Assembly: GCF_030518795.1 (NCBI RefSeq)
Contig: NZ_CP130427.1
Span: forward strand, 6,510,001-6,574,000
From: Micromonospora sp. NBRC 110009
Lineage (GTDB): Bacteria; Actinomycetota; Actinomycetes; Mycobacteriales; Micromonosporaceae
Length of the DNA stretch: 64,000 bases
Direction: 5' to 3'
Shown here piece by piece: positions 43,006 to 51,808 of this stretch. The notes under the pieces were generated by a model that had not been told where the DNA came from, did not search any database, and saw nothing but the letters and a program-made list of their open reading frames with translations. The position numbers and the translations under genes are program-made. Position 1 is the first letter of the stretch; every line of letters starts with the position of its first letter.

Positions 43006-43641
43006 CTAGTAGCCGATCGCGAGCCAGGTGCGGTGGGTACGCGGGTTCTCGAGTTCGTCGGCGAACGCGATCGCGTAGTCGGCCACTCCGAGCAGCGAGC
43101 GGCCCTCCTCGTTGGTGACCTGGGCGATGCTGCTGGTGCGGTACGACCCGGTGCGGGTGCCGGGATTGTAGGCGCCGAACTCCCCCGCCGGGATGAGGTA
43201 GAACCAGTCGACGTTCTCAGGTGCCGAGTTCAAAATGTCCAGCGCCTGCTGGTGGGCGTCGACGACCGGGGCGAATCGGGCGGGGAAGTCGGGGGTGTCC
43301 GCCTGGCGGGGACCGCCCAGCACGGTGGGGATGATCGCGGCGCCGCCGACGACCCCGAGTCGCGCCCCGCTTTCCTGCGCGGCCTGGAGCAGGGCGCTGA
43401 CGGCCGCGCCGAGGCTGCCTTCGGGGCTGAGGGCGGGCAGGGCGGCCACGATGGCATCCGCCCCGGCGGTTACCGAGCTGAGGAACTCGGGGTCGTGGAC
43501 GCTCCCGGTGACGGCGGCGACCTGCGCCGGCAGGTCGGCTTTCCCGGATCGGGAGACCGCGATGACCTCGTGCCCGCGGCCGGCGAGTTCGCTCACCAGG
43601 ACGCCGCCGACGTAACCGGTACCGAAGACGACGATCTTCAT
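43006..43641 (-). CDS. NAD(P)-binding NmrA-like oxidoreductase
   Basis: The protein has 211 residues with a Rossmann start VVFGTGYVGGVLVSELAGRGHEV (2-24), VTGSVHDPEFLSSVTAGADAIVAALP near 45-70 and VGGAAIIPTVLGG near 97-109. This is the NmrA/SDR_a5-like family of small NADPH-sensing or epimerase-like proteins. A role in NAD(P)H redox response is plausible. It converges with the AKR gene. Upstream of its start at 43641 lies a region of short direct repeats. Confidence 0.85.
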   Translation of the reverse strand: MKIVVFGTGYVGGVLVSELAGRGHEVIAVSRSGKADLPAQVAAVTGSVHDPEFLSSVTAGADAIVAALPALSPEGSLGAAVSALLQAAQESGARLGVVGGAAIIPTVLGGPRQADTPDFPARFAPVVDAHQQALDILNSAPENVDWFYLIPAGEFGAYNPGTRTGSYRTSSIAQVTNEEGRSLLGVADYAIAFADELENPRTHRTWLAIGY

Positions 43642-44055
43642 GGTGGTTGCTCCTGCTTGTTGCGGTTCCTGAGATTACAGTCCCGGATGTTGCGGTTCCT
43701 GTTGTTGTATTTCCTGCGGTTCGTGCTCGGTGGCGGTTCCCACCGTGGTCGTTGCTGCGGTTTGCGCTACGGGTCTCGCTCGTCATCCCCGGGGTAGCCC
43801 GACTGGGTGAACTGCGCTCAGGCGCGGCCCGACTGCGCTGGGGCAAGGCATTCTGCGATCGGTGACGCTGGCGCGTGCGGAGTAGGCCGGGACGTGTGTG
43901 GACCACCGGCTGCGGGCGATGCATCGGTCGGGGCCTCCGCAGGAACCTCCCGACCTTGACGGCGGCGGGAGCGCCAAGCCGGGAGGGCGACGTACTGGCG
44001 GCCATCGCGCGGCGGGCCGGGCGTCCGGGAGCAGCAGGGCGGAGAGGAATTCCCT
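43642..44055. repeat. Gap with short direct repeats, no recognisable gene
   Basis: The bases TTGCGGTTCCTG occur twice (about 43659-43670 and 43690-43701), with the degenerate TTCCTGCGGTTCGTG after them. They lie just upstream of the NmrA-like gene. The remainder to 44055 contains no convincing reading frame, though it must carry promoters for both divergent genes. Confidence 0.45.
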
Positions 44056-45027
44056 ATGGTCGACGAGGATGTGCCCGAGCGCATGCAGGCCGTGGCCTTC
44101 GACGAGTTCGGCGGTCCGGAGGTGATCACACCGCGTATCCTCCCGGTGCCGGAGATCGCCGACGACGAGGTGCTGCTCAAGGTGTGGAGCGCCGGCGTGG
44201 GGGTGTGGGATGCCCTTGAGCGGGAGGGCGCGCTGGTGCCCGAGGGCGCCGCATTTCCCATCGTGCCCGGCGCCGAAGGGGCGGGCACCGTCGCCGCGGT
44301 CGGCGGGCAGGTGACCGACGTCGCGGTGGGCGACCTGGTCTACGTGTATGGCCGGAGACGGCCGAAAGGCGGCTTCTACGCCGAGTACGCGGCGACGAAG
44401 GCGCAGTACGTCGCGAAGCTGCCAGCGGGTGTGTCGGTGAACCATGCGGGAGCCATGCCAGCCGACGCGCTGACCGCGTTGTCGGGCCTGGACGTCCTCG
44501 GCCTGCCGGCCGGGGAGTGGGTCCTGATCTTCGGCGCGAGCGGCGGTCAGGGGCATCTGGCCGTGCAATTGGCCAAGCGGCAGGGGCTCAGCGTGATCGC
44601 TGTTGCCTCGGGGGCGGAGGGCGTGGCGCTGGTGACCCGGCTCGGTGCCGACCTGTCCGTTGACGGTCACGGCGACGTCGTGGAGGTGCTCGCCCGGATC
44701 CGGGAGGTGGCGCCGAACGGCGTCGGCGGCATCATGGCCATGGCCGGTGGGGAGACGCTGAACAGGCTCACCGAAGCGCTACGCGACGGTGGCGTGATCG
44801 CGTACCCCAACGGCGTTCAACCGGTACCGCGCGAGCGAGCCGGCGTGACGGTCCGGGCCTACAACGGCGAGACGGGTCCCGAGCGGTTGCAGCGCCTCAA
44901 TGAGCTTATCGAGGCTGGACCGTTCGAGGTGCATGTTGCCGAGACGTTCCCGCTGGGGCGCGCGGCGGAGGCGCATCGACGTCTGCAGACTTCGTACCCG
45001 GGCAGGTTGCTGCTGACGGTGACGTGA
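44056..45027 (+). CDS. MDR-type zinc-independent oxidoreductase (quinone reductase-like)
   Basis: The protein has 323 residues. It has a GroES-like half (MQAVAFDEFGGPEVITPRIL, then AGVGVWDALEREG) and a nucleotide-binding half with LIFGASGGQGHLAVQLAK near 157-174. It ends with AEAHRRLQTSYPGRLLLTV, the family-typical closing. The ATG at 44056 follows GGAGAGGAA. It is one of four intact MDR genes in the window (also 40623, 50235 and 52516) but is less similar to the last two, which are close paralogues. Confidence 0.85.
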   Translation: MVDEDVPERMQAVAFDEFGGPEVITPRILPVPEIADDEVLLKVWSAGVGVWDALEREGALVPEGAAFPIVPGAEGAGTVAAVGGQVTDVAVGDLVYVYGRRRPKGGFYAEYAATKAQYVAKLPAGVSVNHAGAMPADALTALSGLDVLGLPAGEWVLIFGASGGQGHLAVQLAKRQGLSVIAVASGAEGVALVTRLGADLSVDGHGDVVEVLARIREVAPNGVGGIMAMAGGETLNRLTEALRDGGVIAYPNGVQPVPRERAGVTVRAYNGETGPERLQRLNELIEAGPFEVHVAETFPLGRAAEAHRRLQTSYPGRLLLTVT

Positions 45028-45277
45028 GGCGTGTTTCCGGGCCCCTGGCGGGCTGCCCACGCCCAGAGGACATCCGGGCCACGCCTCGGGCTGTCCTGAA
45101 GTCGTGGGCTGCGGGCCGAGAGCATAGCCCGGCCAGGGCATGGGCCGCGCCGGGTCGAGGCGTCTGACCGCAGTGGCCAACAACCGATCCGGGTTGCAGC
45201 GACAAGCCAGCGAAGCCCCAAGCGACAGGCGCAACATGGGCTGCCCATGGCGACAGCATGACGACAGGTGATGACGG

Positions 45278-46435
45278 ATGGGTGAGCCGGGCGGTGAGCG
45301 GCTCATGCGCGAGGAAGCCGGCTGGATGCGGGCGAGCTTTCTGGAGCTGCTCTTCGATCTTGTCTTCGTGTTCGCGCTCAATCAGGTCAGCGTGCGGCTG
45401 ATCAACGACTTCAGCACCGGGCACGAGCTCCTGATCGGCGAGGCTGCCCCGACCTTGCTGCTGTTCCTGGCGCTCTGGGTCACGTGGCTGACGACGGTCG
45501 CATTGACCAGCCGACGACGTCCGGAGTCAATGCTGGTCCAGATCGTGGTGTTCATGTCGATGGCCGGCGCCGTGGTGATGGCCGTCGTGGTACCGCAGGG
45601 GTTCGAGCAGCGGGCTCTCGTCTTCGCCGGCGCTTATACGGCGGTCCGGATAAGCCGCCTGCTGCTCCTCCTGGTCGTCCGCCGTCAAACGGACCCCGGG
45701 GCGATCGCCGTGAGCGCGGTGCTGTGGATCGTGGGCGCGCTGGTGCACAACCAGGGTCTCCGCGCCGTGCTCTGGGCCCTCGCGCTGGCCATCGGCTACT
45801 TCAGGTTCACGGCCGCTTATCAGCGATTCTCTGGCGTACCGATCGCGGGCGAGCACCTGGCCGAGCGGTTGCAGCAGTTCTATCTGATCACGTTAGGTGA
45901 GGCGATCTTCGTGTCCGGCAAGGCGTTCAGCGCCACCGACCTGGGCACCCCGCATGGGGCCGGGTTCGGGCTGGCGTTCGTCGCCATCGTGCTGCTCTGG
46001 CGGGTCTATTTCTACCGGGCCGGCACGACCCTGCCGCTGGCCATCACGGGCGCTCGGAACCCGCTCCGGCAGTCCGTGGCGGTAGCCGGGACTCACCTCC
46101 TCATGATCGGCGGTGTCTTCCTGGCCGGTGTCAGTTTCGAGTTGTACATCGTGGAGCCGCTCGGCCGGCCGGAACCGAACTGGCTCATCGCCATCCTCGG
46201 CGGGCCCGCGCTGTTCCTGGCCGGCCGGTCACTTCTCGAACTGCGGGTCTTCAGCCGAATCTCCCGATCGCGGCTGGCCGGCCTGCTCGTCCTGGGCCTC
46301 CTGATCCCGGCCACCTGGCACCTGCCACCCCTGGCCGCCGCTGGCGCCGCCGCTGCGGTACTGGCCGGAGTCGCCGGCTCGGACGCTTGGCGCGCCCGGG
46401 GCCGCGCACCCGAACTACCAGCCCCACGGATCTGA
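45278..46435 (+). CDS. Second LtrA family membrane protein
   Basis: The protein has 385 residues of the LtrA family. The signature FLELLFDLVFVFAL is at about 21-34, LWVTWLTTVAL follows, and LQQFYLITLGEAIFVSG is mid-protein. It is a paralogue of the gene at 1757, not a tandem copy, since the two differ clearly. The start at 45278 (ATG) or at 45305 is possible; the first gives a short polar leader. The preceding 45028-45277 shows no gene. Its biological role is unknown. Confidence 0.83.
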   Translation: MGEPGGERLMREEAGWMRASFLELLFDLVFVFALNQVSVRLINDFSTGHELLIGEAAPTLLLFLALWVTWLTTVALTSRRRPESMLVQIVVFMSMAGAVVMAVVVPQGFEQRALVFAGAYTAVRISRLLLLLVVRRQTDPGAIAVSAVLWIVGALVHNQGLRAVLWALALAIGYFRFTAAYQRFSGVPIAGEHLAERLQQFYLITLGEAIFVSGKAFSATDLGTPHGAGFGLAFVAIVLLWRVYFYRAGTTLPLAITGARNPLRQSVAVAGTHLLMIGGVFLAGVSFELYIVEPLGRPEPNWLIAILGGPALFLAGRSLLELRVFSRISRSRLAGLLVLGLLIPATWHLPPLAAAGAAAAVLAGVAGSDAWRARGRAPELPAPRI

Positions 46436-46586
46436 CCCACCCAGGAATCCCGGCCTTCGCGGAGCGAATTCCCTCGGCTCGCACCGTCAAGGATCCTCTT
46501 GATGCTTCCATCGCTTCGGTCAGGACAAGAGTTCGCGCGGCAGGATCTGACGGCCGACCGGCGTGCTGTCGAGCCAACGGAACGCG

Positions 46587-48479
46587 CTATTTAAGGGTCG
46601 CTGGTGCCTCGCGGCCGAGGCGGGCCCGGGCTCGGGCCATACGAATGGCGGCGGTCAAGGTCGCGACGTCGTAGGCGCCGTAGTGGCGGCGGCCGTTGAT
46701 GAAGAACGTCGGGGTGCCGGACACTCCGCTGTTGTCGGCCGAGTCGATGTCGCTTTCGATGCGGCCGGCATGGGCGTGGCTTATCAGATCGTCGTGGAAG
46801 CGTTTCTGATCCAGACCGAGGTCGCCGGCGTATTTGAGAAGATCAGTGATGTGCAGCTTGTCCTGATGGTCGAGCAGCAGGTCGTGCATCTGCCAGAACT
46901 TGCCCTGAGCGGCCGCTGCTTCGGCGGCCTCGGCTGCTAGCCGGGCTTCCGGGTGCACGTCTGACAGAGGCAGGTGACGCCACACGAAACGCAGGTCGGC
47001 GTGGCCCAGCAACTGCCGGACGGCCGGCTCGGCCTTCCCGCAGTACGGGCACTGGAAGTCGCCGTACTGCACCAGCGTTACCGACGCACCGGCTGGGCCG
47101 CGGACGTGGTCCTGCTTCTCGTCGACCTCTGGGATGAGGTCGATCAGCTCCGTCATGTCGCCGAAGAGCGCCCGGGTGCGCTTGTCCTTGGGCAGCATGT
47201 TGGTGACGCGGAACGCGGTCCAGGTCAGCGCTGAGGATACGATCGCGGCGCTGAGCACCCCGACTTTGGCCTCGGCCAGTTGGTCGCCGGTGAAGGCCAG
47301 GCTGGCGATCAGCAGCGACACCGTGAAGCTGACACCGGCGATCGTGCCGCTGCCGAGCACGCCCGCCCGCCCCACGGCCGGACGGATGCGGCCGTGTGAG
47401 ATCCAGGTGAGCCCGGCCGAGGTGCCGATCACGGCGAGCGGCTTGCCGACGACATACCCGAGCAGCACGCCCCAGGTGACAGGCGACGTGAACGCTTGGG
47501 CCAGGAACGGACCGTCGATGCTGATGCCAGCGTTGGCCAGGCCGAACAGCGGCACGATGACGTAGCTGGACCAAGGGTGGTAGATGCGTTGAAGGCGGTC
47601 GTTGGGCGATAGCGTATTCGCGAGACCGATCGAAGCCGTACGCGCGAGCTTGGGCGTCGGCTGCTCACGGAACGACCGGAACAGCCCGCTGACCTGCTCG
47701 AGCTCAGCTCGGCCGGGAGAGTAAGCAAACGCGGTCAACCCGATGGCCAGTCCGGCCACCACCGGGTCGACTCCGCTGACCAGCAGCGCGCCCCATATCA
47801 CGATGGCGACCGGCACGTACGCCGAGCCACGTCGGACGCCGGCTGCGCGGATGGCCAGCATGACCGCGAACGCCGCTACGGCCACCACGATGGGCATCAT
47901 CTTGATGTCGTCGCTGTAGACCAGGGCGATGACGATGAGTGCGATCAAGTCGTCGACCACGAACACGGTGAGCAGGAAGATCCGGACCCGGTCGGGCACG
48001 CCGCGACCGAGTAGTGCCAGCAGGCCCAACGCGAGGGCGGTGTCGGTCGACATGGCCACGCCCCAGCCATGCGCGCCCGGCCCGCCATGGTTGATCACCA
48101 GGAAGATCAGCACCGGGATAAGCATGCCGATCACGCCGGCCACGCTGGGCAGCACGAAACGTCGCCGGTCGCGCAGGTCGCCGAGGTCGAACTCGCGCCG
48201 CGCCTCAAGGCCGACGACCAGGAAGAACAGCGTCATCAAGCCGCTGTTGATCCAGGTGTGCAGGTCGCGGGAGAGCTCGAGGTGCCCGAGGCGTAGGGAC
48301 AGTTGGGTGCGCCAGACGGCTTCGTAGGAGCCGCGGTCGATGTTGGCCCAGAGCAGTGCGGCGACGATGGCGGCCACGAGCACGCCGGCGCTGCCGGACT
48401 CAGTTCGCAGAAAGGCTCGCAGCGGTGCCGCCAGATTCCGCTTCGAGATCGTTCGGCCGCTTGTCTTGGTTTCGGTCAC
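46587..48479 (-). CDS. nhaA: Na+/H+ antiporter NhaA fused to a DsbA-like thioredoxin domain
   Basis: This 630-residue fusion has an NhaA domain at residues 20-430. It includes STDTALA (D146), the ion-binding VVDDL (D176, D177) and VVGKPL (K346), equivalent to D133, D163/D164 and K300 of E. coli. A DsbA-type thioredoxin domain follows at about 465-620, with CPYC at 477-480 and the cis-Pro motif GTPTFFI near 600. NhaA exchanges two protons for one sodium. The thioredoxin part could report redox state or help folding of exported proteins. NhaA-DsbA fusions are known in actinobacteria. Both active sites look intact. Confidence 0.9.
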   Translation of the reverse strand: MTETKTSGRTISKRNLAAPLRAFLRTESGSAGVLVAAIVAALLWANIDRGSYEAVWRTQLSLRLGHLELSRDLHTWINSGLMTLFFLVVGLEARREFDLGDLRDRRRFVLPSVAGVIGMLIPVLIFLVINHGGPGAHGWGVAMSTDTALALGLLALLGRGVPDRVRIFLLTVFVVDDLIALIVIALVYSDDIKMMPIVVAVAAFAVMLAIRAAGVRRGSAYVPVAIVIWGALLVSGVDPVVAGLAIGLTAFAYSPGRAELEQVSGLFRSFREQPTPKLARTASIGLANTLSPNDRLQRIYHPWSSYVIVPLFGLANAGISIDGPFLAQAFTSPVTWGVLLGYVVGKPLAVIGTSAGLTWISHGRIRPAVGRAGVLGSGTIAGVSFTVSLLIASLAFTGDQLAEAKVGVLSAAIVSSALTWTAFRVTNMLPKDKRTRALFGDMTELIDLIPEVDEKQDHVRGPAGASVTLVQYGDFQCPYCGKAEPAVRQLLGHADLRFVWRHLPLSDVHPEARLAAEAAEAAAAQGKFWQMHDLLLDHQDKLHITDLLKYAGDLGLDQKRFHDDLISHAHAGRIESDIDSADNSGVSGTPTFFINGRRHYGAYDVATLTAAIRMARARARLGREAPATLK

Positions 48480-48534
48480 ACGTCACCTTCCGACGCGCTG
48501 GCCGGGCCAGCATGGATAGCTAAATCACGTGCCG

Positions 48535-48699
48535 CAGATGCCCTGCAGGATGCGGGCGACTATCCGTGAGCTCATGGTCGGGACGACCGCGCACATGATC
48601 GACGCGATGGTGAACCCGGCGATAACCCACGAGGAAGATTCGCCTGCGGCCGTAGTGGTCGCCGGGCACGCCGGCCAGCAGGGTCAGCGCGGCCAGGCC
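48535..48699 (-). pseudogene. Fragment of an MFS exporter (DHA2-like)
   Basis: On the minus strand, GLAALTLLAGVPGDHYGRRRIFLVG is the motif-A loop of drug exporters. After a frameshift comes GFTIASIMCAVVPTMSSRIVARILQG, then an early stop. It covers only helices 2-4 of about 14. No flanking MFS sequence remains. It abuts a radical SAM fossil on the other strand. Confidence 0.75.
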
Positions 48700-49203
48700 G
48701 CGACCTGGATCAGCTCGCTGTCGCAGCTCAGCGCGTCAACGTCGAGCTCGGCATGTCCATCGCCTTCCTCGACGGGGAACTGCAACGCTCGCTCGAACCC
48801 GGCGCACCGTCCACCGTGGCCCGGCTGATCACACTGCGAGCCATGCGCGATGCCGGCCTCACCCCCACCGTGTTCGTCGCGCCGATCCTGCCCGAACCGA
48901 CGGACAGCACCGAGCAGATCGACGTGTTGATCGGCGCCCTGGCCGACGCAGGGGCAGGCAACATTCTCCCGACACCGCTGTACCTGATGCGCGGCGTCAG
49001 AGACCTGTTCTTCGCCTGGCTCGCCGCCAGCATCCCGAACAGCTCTCCACGTACGCCGACAGCTACGCGCACGGCTCGCGCACGCCCCGTCATTACCGCG
49101 ACCTCGTCCGGGCACGGATGAACCAGGCATCGCAGCGCCACGGGCTGCCGATCCCCGACGACACAATCTCCGACAAGTTCGCCCTGCTCGGCAGACGCTC
49201 CAC
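48699..49203 (+). pseudogene. 5'-truncated, frameshifted radical SAM protein (Rv2578c-like)
   Basis: The first frame contains MSIAFLDGELQRSLEPGAPS, RLITLRAMRDAGLTPTVFVAPILP and FFAWLAASIP. Near 49036 the frame shifts and continues LSTYADSYAHGSRTPRHYRDL, then QRHGLPIPDDTISDKFALLG. This order matches the C-terminal half of the SplB/Rv2578c-type radical SAM family. The N-terminal iron-sulfur cluster motif CxxxCxxC is missing. Confidence 0.78.
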
Positions 49204-49407
49204 CGTCACCGAGCCGACCGCACCGACACTGTTCGGAGCTGCCGGCACGAGTCACCGGCCATCCGGCAGGACCAGGACCTGCGCCGCATGCAAGGCGCCG
49301 CATCGCGTTCAAGCTGTCGCGGTCGACGGAAACACTGCCGCCGCCTGGGGCGGAACGACAACCGCTTGCCGCTCGGCCGTGATCGCCGAGCAGCGAGCGG
49401 CCTGATT

Positions 49408-49836
49408 TCAGCGCGGCCCGACGAACTCGGTCCTCACGCTCCAGGCGAACTGAATCAGCAGGGTCACCGGGGACTTCTCGGCAATGTCATGCATCACCTT
49501 CAAGTCGTCGGGGTCAGGTTCTTCGCTCAGCGTGATCGTGCGCTGCAGGTAACGCTCTGCGCCTTCCTGCTCGGGTTCGTGGTAGTCGATCTCGACGGTG
49601 ATATCACCGGCGGTGTCGTACTTGTAGTCGACGTACTGCCGCAGCGTCTGCGCAGTGCACGACGCGAGCGCCATCAACAGGTACTCCGTCGGCGTCGGGC
49701 CTTCGCCGAGTGCGCCGTTGTGCGGTTCATCGGCGACGAACGTGAAGCCGCGGGTGGACATGTCCGTGCGCCGGCGCTCAGTGGCCGGAAGGACAGCTCG
49801 GGCGGATGCGACGACACGATCCTGATCGGTTTTCAT
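49408..49836 (-). CDS. OsmC family protein lacking one of the two conserved cysteines
   Basis: The protein has 142 residues with the OsmC fold. GFTFVADEPHNGALGEGPTPTEYLLMALASC leads to C60, and the C-terminal helix ends HDIAEKSPVTLLIQ. In most OsmC/Ohr proteins the second catalytic cysteine is in xxKCPVH; here S122 takes its place. This suggests altered or lost thiol peroxidase activity. The ATG at 49836 is followed by the normal family opening and was preferred to 49938. Confidence 0.83.
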   Translation of the reverse strand: MKTDQDRVVASARAVLPATERRRTDMSTRGFTFVADEPHNGALGEGPTPTEYLLMALASCTAQTLRQYVDYKYDTAGDITVEIDYHEPEQEGAERYLQRTITLSEEPDPDDLKVMHDIAEKSPVTLLIQFAWSVRTEFVGPR

Positions 49837-49973
49837 CAGCCGCGCCTTCCTGTAGATCCTGGTAGTGACGGTCCAGATACTCGGATCCAGCAGCAGGCGA
49901 GCCGCAGTCTGAGCGGGGGCTGCGGCCGGGCGTATCACCCCATGACCGAGTACCCCCGCAGGCTAGCCTTCAC

Positions 49974-49987
49974 GGACTGGATAGTCC
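49974..49987. promoter_or_regulatory. Palindrome, site 1 of two
   Basis: GGACTGGATAGTCC has arms GGACT/AGTCC around GGAT. It shares 12 of 14 positions with the stronger site at 50119. Confidence 0.5.
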
Positions 49988-50118
49988 AGTTGACCCCTCG
50001 TTGCCAGAACCGCTCGACCCTCACGAACCATCACCTCCGGGTGGTTTAAGCTGAGATGAGAGGCGGTTAGGACCCAGGCGCACCGAGCTGAACTCGCTCA
50101 ACGCCAAACCCCCGGCTT

Positions 50119-50132
50119 GGACTATATAGTCC
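50119..50132. promoter_or_regulatory. Perfect 14-bp palindrome, site 2 of two
   Basis: GGACTATATAGTCC is fully symmetric and lies 103 bp upstream of the oxidoreductase start at 50235, overlapping a likely promoter. Sites of this type are typical TetR-family operators. The TetR gene at 55006-55662, at the far end of this gene set, is the natural candidate. Confidence 0.65.
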
Positions 50133-50234
50133 GTTAAAGCTAGGGTGGCGATCGTCGTCGCCTCCCGAGACTCGGGCGGACTCAAATCCGGACAATATGG
50201 GAGGAACAACGACTGATTACAGAGAGGCGTCCAA

Positions 50235-51152
50235 ATGAAAGCGATTGTTGTGACGGACGAGGCCGCAGGAACGGCCGGGATGACGCTGGCGGAACGACCG
50301 GAGCCGGAGGCGACGGCAAACGACGTCCTCGTTGAGGTACATGCGTCGGGATTCACCCCGGGCGAGCTGACGTGGCCCGGGACCTGGACCGATCGACTCG
50401 GGCGGGACCGCACGCCGTCGATCCCCGGCCATGAGGTGGCTGGCGTGGTCAGCGCGCTCGGCTATGGCACGAGGGGTCTGTCGGTGGGACAGCGCGTGTT
50501 CGGCCTCGCGGACTGGAGTCGCGACGGCACCCTGGCCGAGTACGTGGCCATCGAGGCGCGAAACCTTGCGCCGCTGCCGGGCGATGTCGATTTCACGGTA
50601 GGGGCGAGCCTGCCGATCTCGGGCCTGACCGCGTGGCAGGGACTGTTCGTGCACGGCCGTTTCCAGGCGGGGCAGAGCGTCCTCGTACATGGTGCGGCCG
50701 GTGGAGTCGGCTCGATGGTGACCCAGCTCGCCAAAGAGGCCGGCGCCTACGTCATCGGCACTGGACGTGCCGCCGACCGCCAGACCGCGCTCGACTTCGG
50801 CGCGCAGGAGTTCGTCGACCTCGGCAAAGACGCCCTGGAAGACGTCGCCGGCGTCGATCTGGTTTTCGACGTGATCGGTGGCGACATCCAGAAGCGTTCT
50901 GCGGGTCTGGTCCGAGCCGGAGGAATGCTGGTGACCATTGCCGGCCCGCCCGAAGCACAGCCGGCGGACGGCCTGACGGTTGATTTCGTTGTCGAGGCCG
51001 ATCGCGCGCAACTGGGTGAGGTCGTCCAGCGGATCAGGGATGGTCGGCTGCGGACGAACATCGGCAAGGTCGCGACCCTCGACGACGCCGTCGCCGCCTT
51101 CAACCCGACCGACCGGATCAAGGGAAAGACGGTCATCCGCGTTCGCTCGTAA
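50235..51152 (+). CDS. NADP-dependent MDR-type oxidoreductase (paralogue 1)
   Basis: The protein has 305 residues. The start KAIVVTDEAAGTAGMTLAER is followed by PSIPGHEVAGVVSALGYGTRGLSVGQRVFGL and the nucleotide loop LVHGAAGGVGSMVTQLAK near 153-170. No zinc cysteines are present. It is highly similar to the gene at 52516 over its full length, and a third copy survives as a C-terminal fossil at 52297. Likely activity is reduction of quinones or enones with NADPH. Its promoter carries the GGACTATATAGTCC palindrome. Confidence 0.86.
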   Translation: MKAIVVTDEAAGTAGMTLAERPEPEATANDVLVEVHASGFTPGELTWPGTWTDRLGRDRTPSIPGHEVAGVVSALGYGTRGLSVGQRVFGLADWSRDGTLAEYVAIEARNLAPLPGDVDFTVGASLPISGLTAWQGLFVHGRFQAGQSVLVHGAAGGVGSMVTQLAKEAGAYVIGTGRAADRQTALDFGAQEFVDLGKDALEDVAGVDLVFDVIGGDIQKRSAGLVRAGGMLVTIAGPPEAQPADGLTVDFVVEADRAQLGEVVQRIRDGRLRTNIGKVATLDDAVAAFNPTDRIKGKTVIRVRS

Positions 51153-51284
51153 GGACTCGGCACACCCAAGCACGAGAACGACCCCCACAGGAGCGAGAAG
51201 TACGTCGATGGCTGGGCCTTCACCTCCCGTCGACGACATGCGCCTGGGCGAGTACGACTACCGCCACGATCCGGGAGTGATCTG

Positions 51285-51773
51285 ATGACCATCAACGAAG
51301 GCGCACCCCCAATGACCGACCCAACCGAGCCGACCCACTACGCCTTCGAGTACCCCGACGAAGCCGGATACCCCGACGAGAAAGGCATCCTCAGCCAGGA
51401 CCAGGCCGTCCTCATCGACGAGGTAATCGACGATCCCCACGCCGCTGCGTTCGACTTCCAAGTCGTCAACGACGAGAAACTCGGCATCTACGACGCCATC
51501 GTCGGGGACCGAGAGGTGGCCGGGCTGACCTACAACGTCGCCGGAGACGACCGACTCGTGCTGCTGGCCACCTCGGTGTTCCCCGAGTTCCGCAAACAGG
51601 GCATCGCCACCGAGCTGATCCGACGCGTCCTGGACGACGTGCGCGGGCAAGGCAAGACGGTCACCGTCATGTGCCCGATCGTGCGCACCTTCATCGAGCA
51701 CAACCCCGAGTACGCCGATCTCATCGACCCCGAGCACCCGGGAGTTACCGAGGGTCACACCCATTTGTCCTAA
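51285..51773 (+). CDS. Short GNAT-like N-acetyltransferase (CG type), copy 1
   Basis: The protein has 162 residues. The N-terminal leader is Asp/Glu/Tyr-rich. The core resembles YidJ/YjdJ-type acetyltransferases (PF14542): FQVVNDEKLGIYDAIVGDREVAGLTYNVAGDDRLVLLATSVF, FRKQGIATELIRRVLDDVRGQGKTVTVMCPIVRTFI and ends near DLIDPEHPG. The substrate is unknown. The stop of a tiny preceding frame overlaps its ATG at 51285. It is followed within 35 bp by a paralogue. Confidence 0.8.
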   Translation: MTINEGAPPMTDPTEPTHYAFEYPDEAGYPDEKGILSQDQAVLIDEVIDDPHAAAFDFQVVNDEKLGIYDAIVGDREVAGLTYNVAGDDRLVLLATSVFPEFRKQGIATELIRRVLDDVRGQGKTVTVMCPIVRTFIEHNPEYADLIDPEHPGVTEGHTHLS

Positions 51774-51808
51774 CCCACCTATCAGCTCCCCCGACAGGAT
51801 GTGTGGCG

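Larger units (their letters stand above)
49837..50234. other. Regulatory gap with two related palindromes
   Basis: No gene is visible. Two inverted repeats of the form GGACT-N4-AGTCC lie at 49974-49987 and 50119-50132 (listed separately). The sequence TTGGAC (50117-50122) followed 18 bp later by TAGGGT is a possible promoter overlapping the second palindrome. Confidence 0.5.

Noticed and set aside
51210..51285. A 25-codon frame ending in RHDPGVI just before the first GNAT gene
   Set aside because: Its stop overlaps the GNAT start, but there is no family resemblance and it is too short to support.
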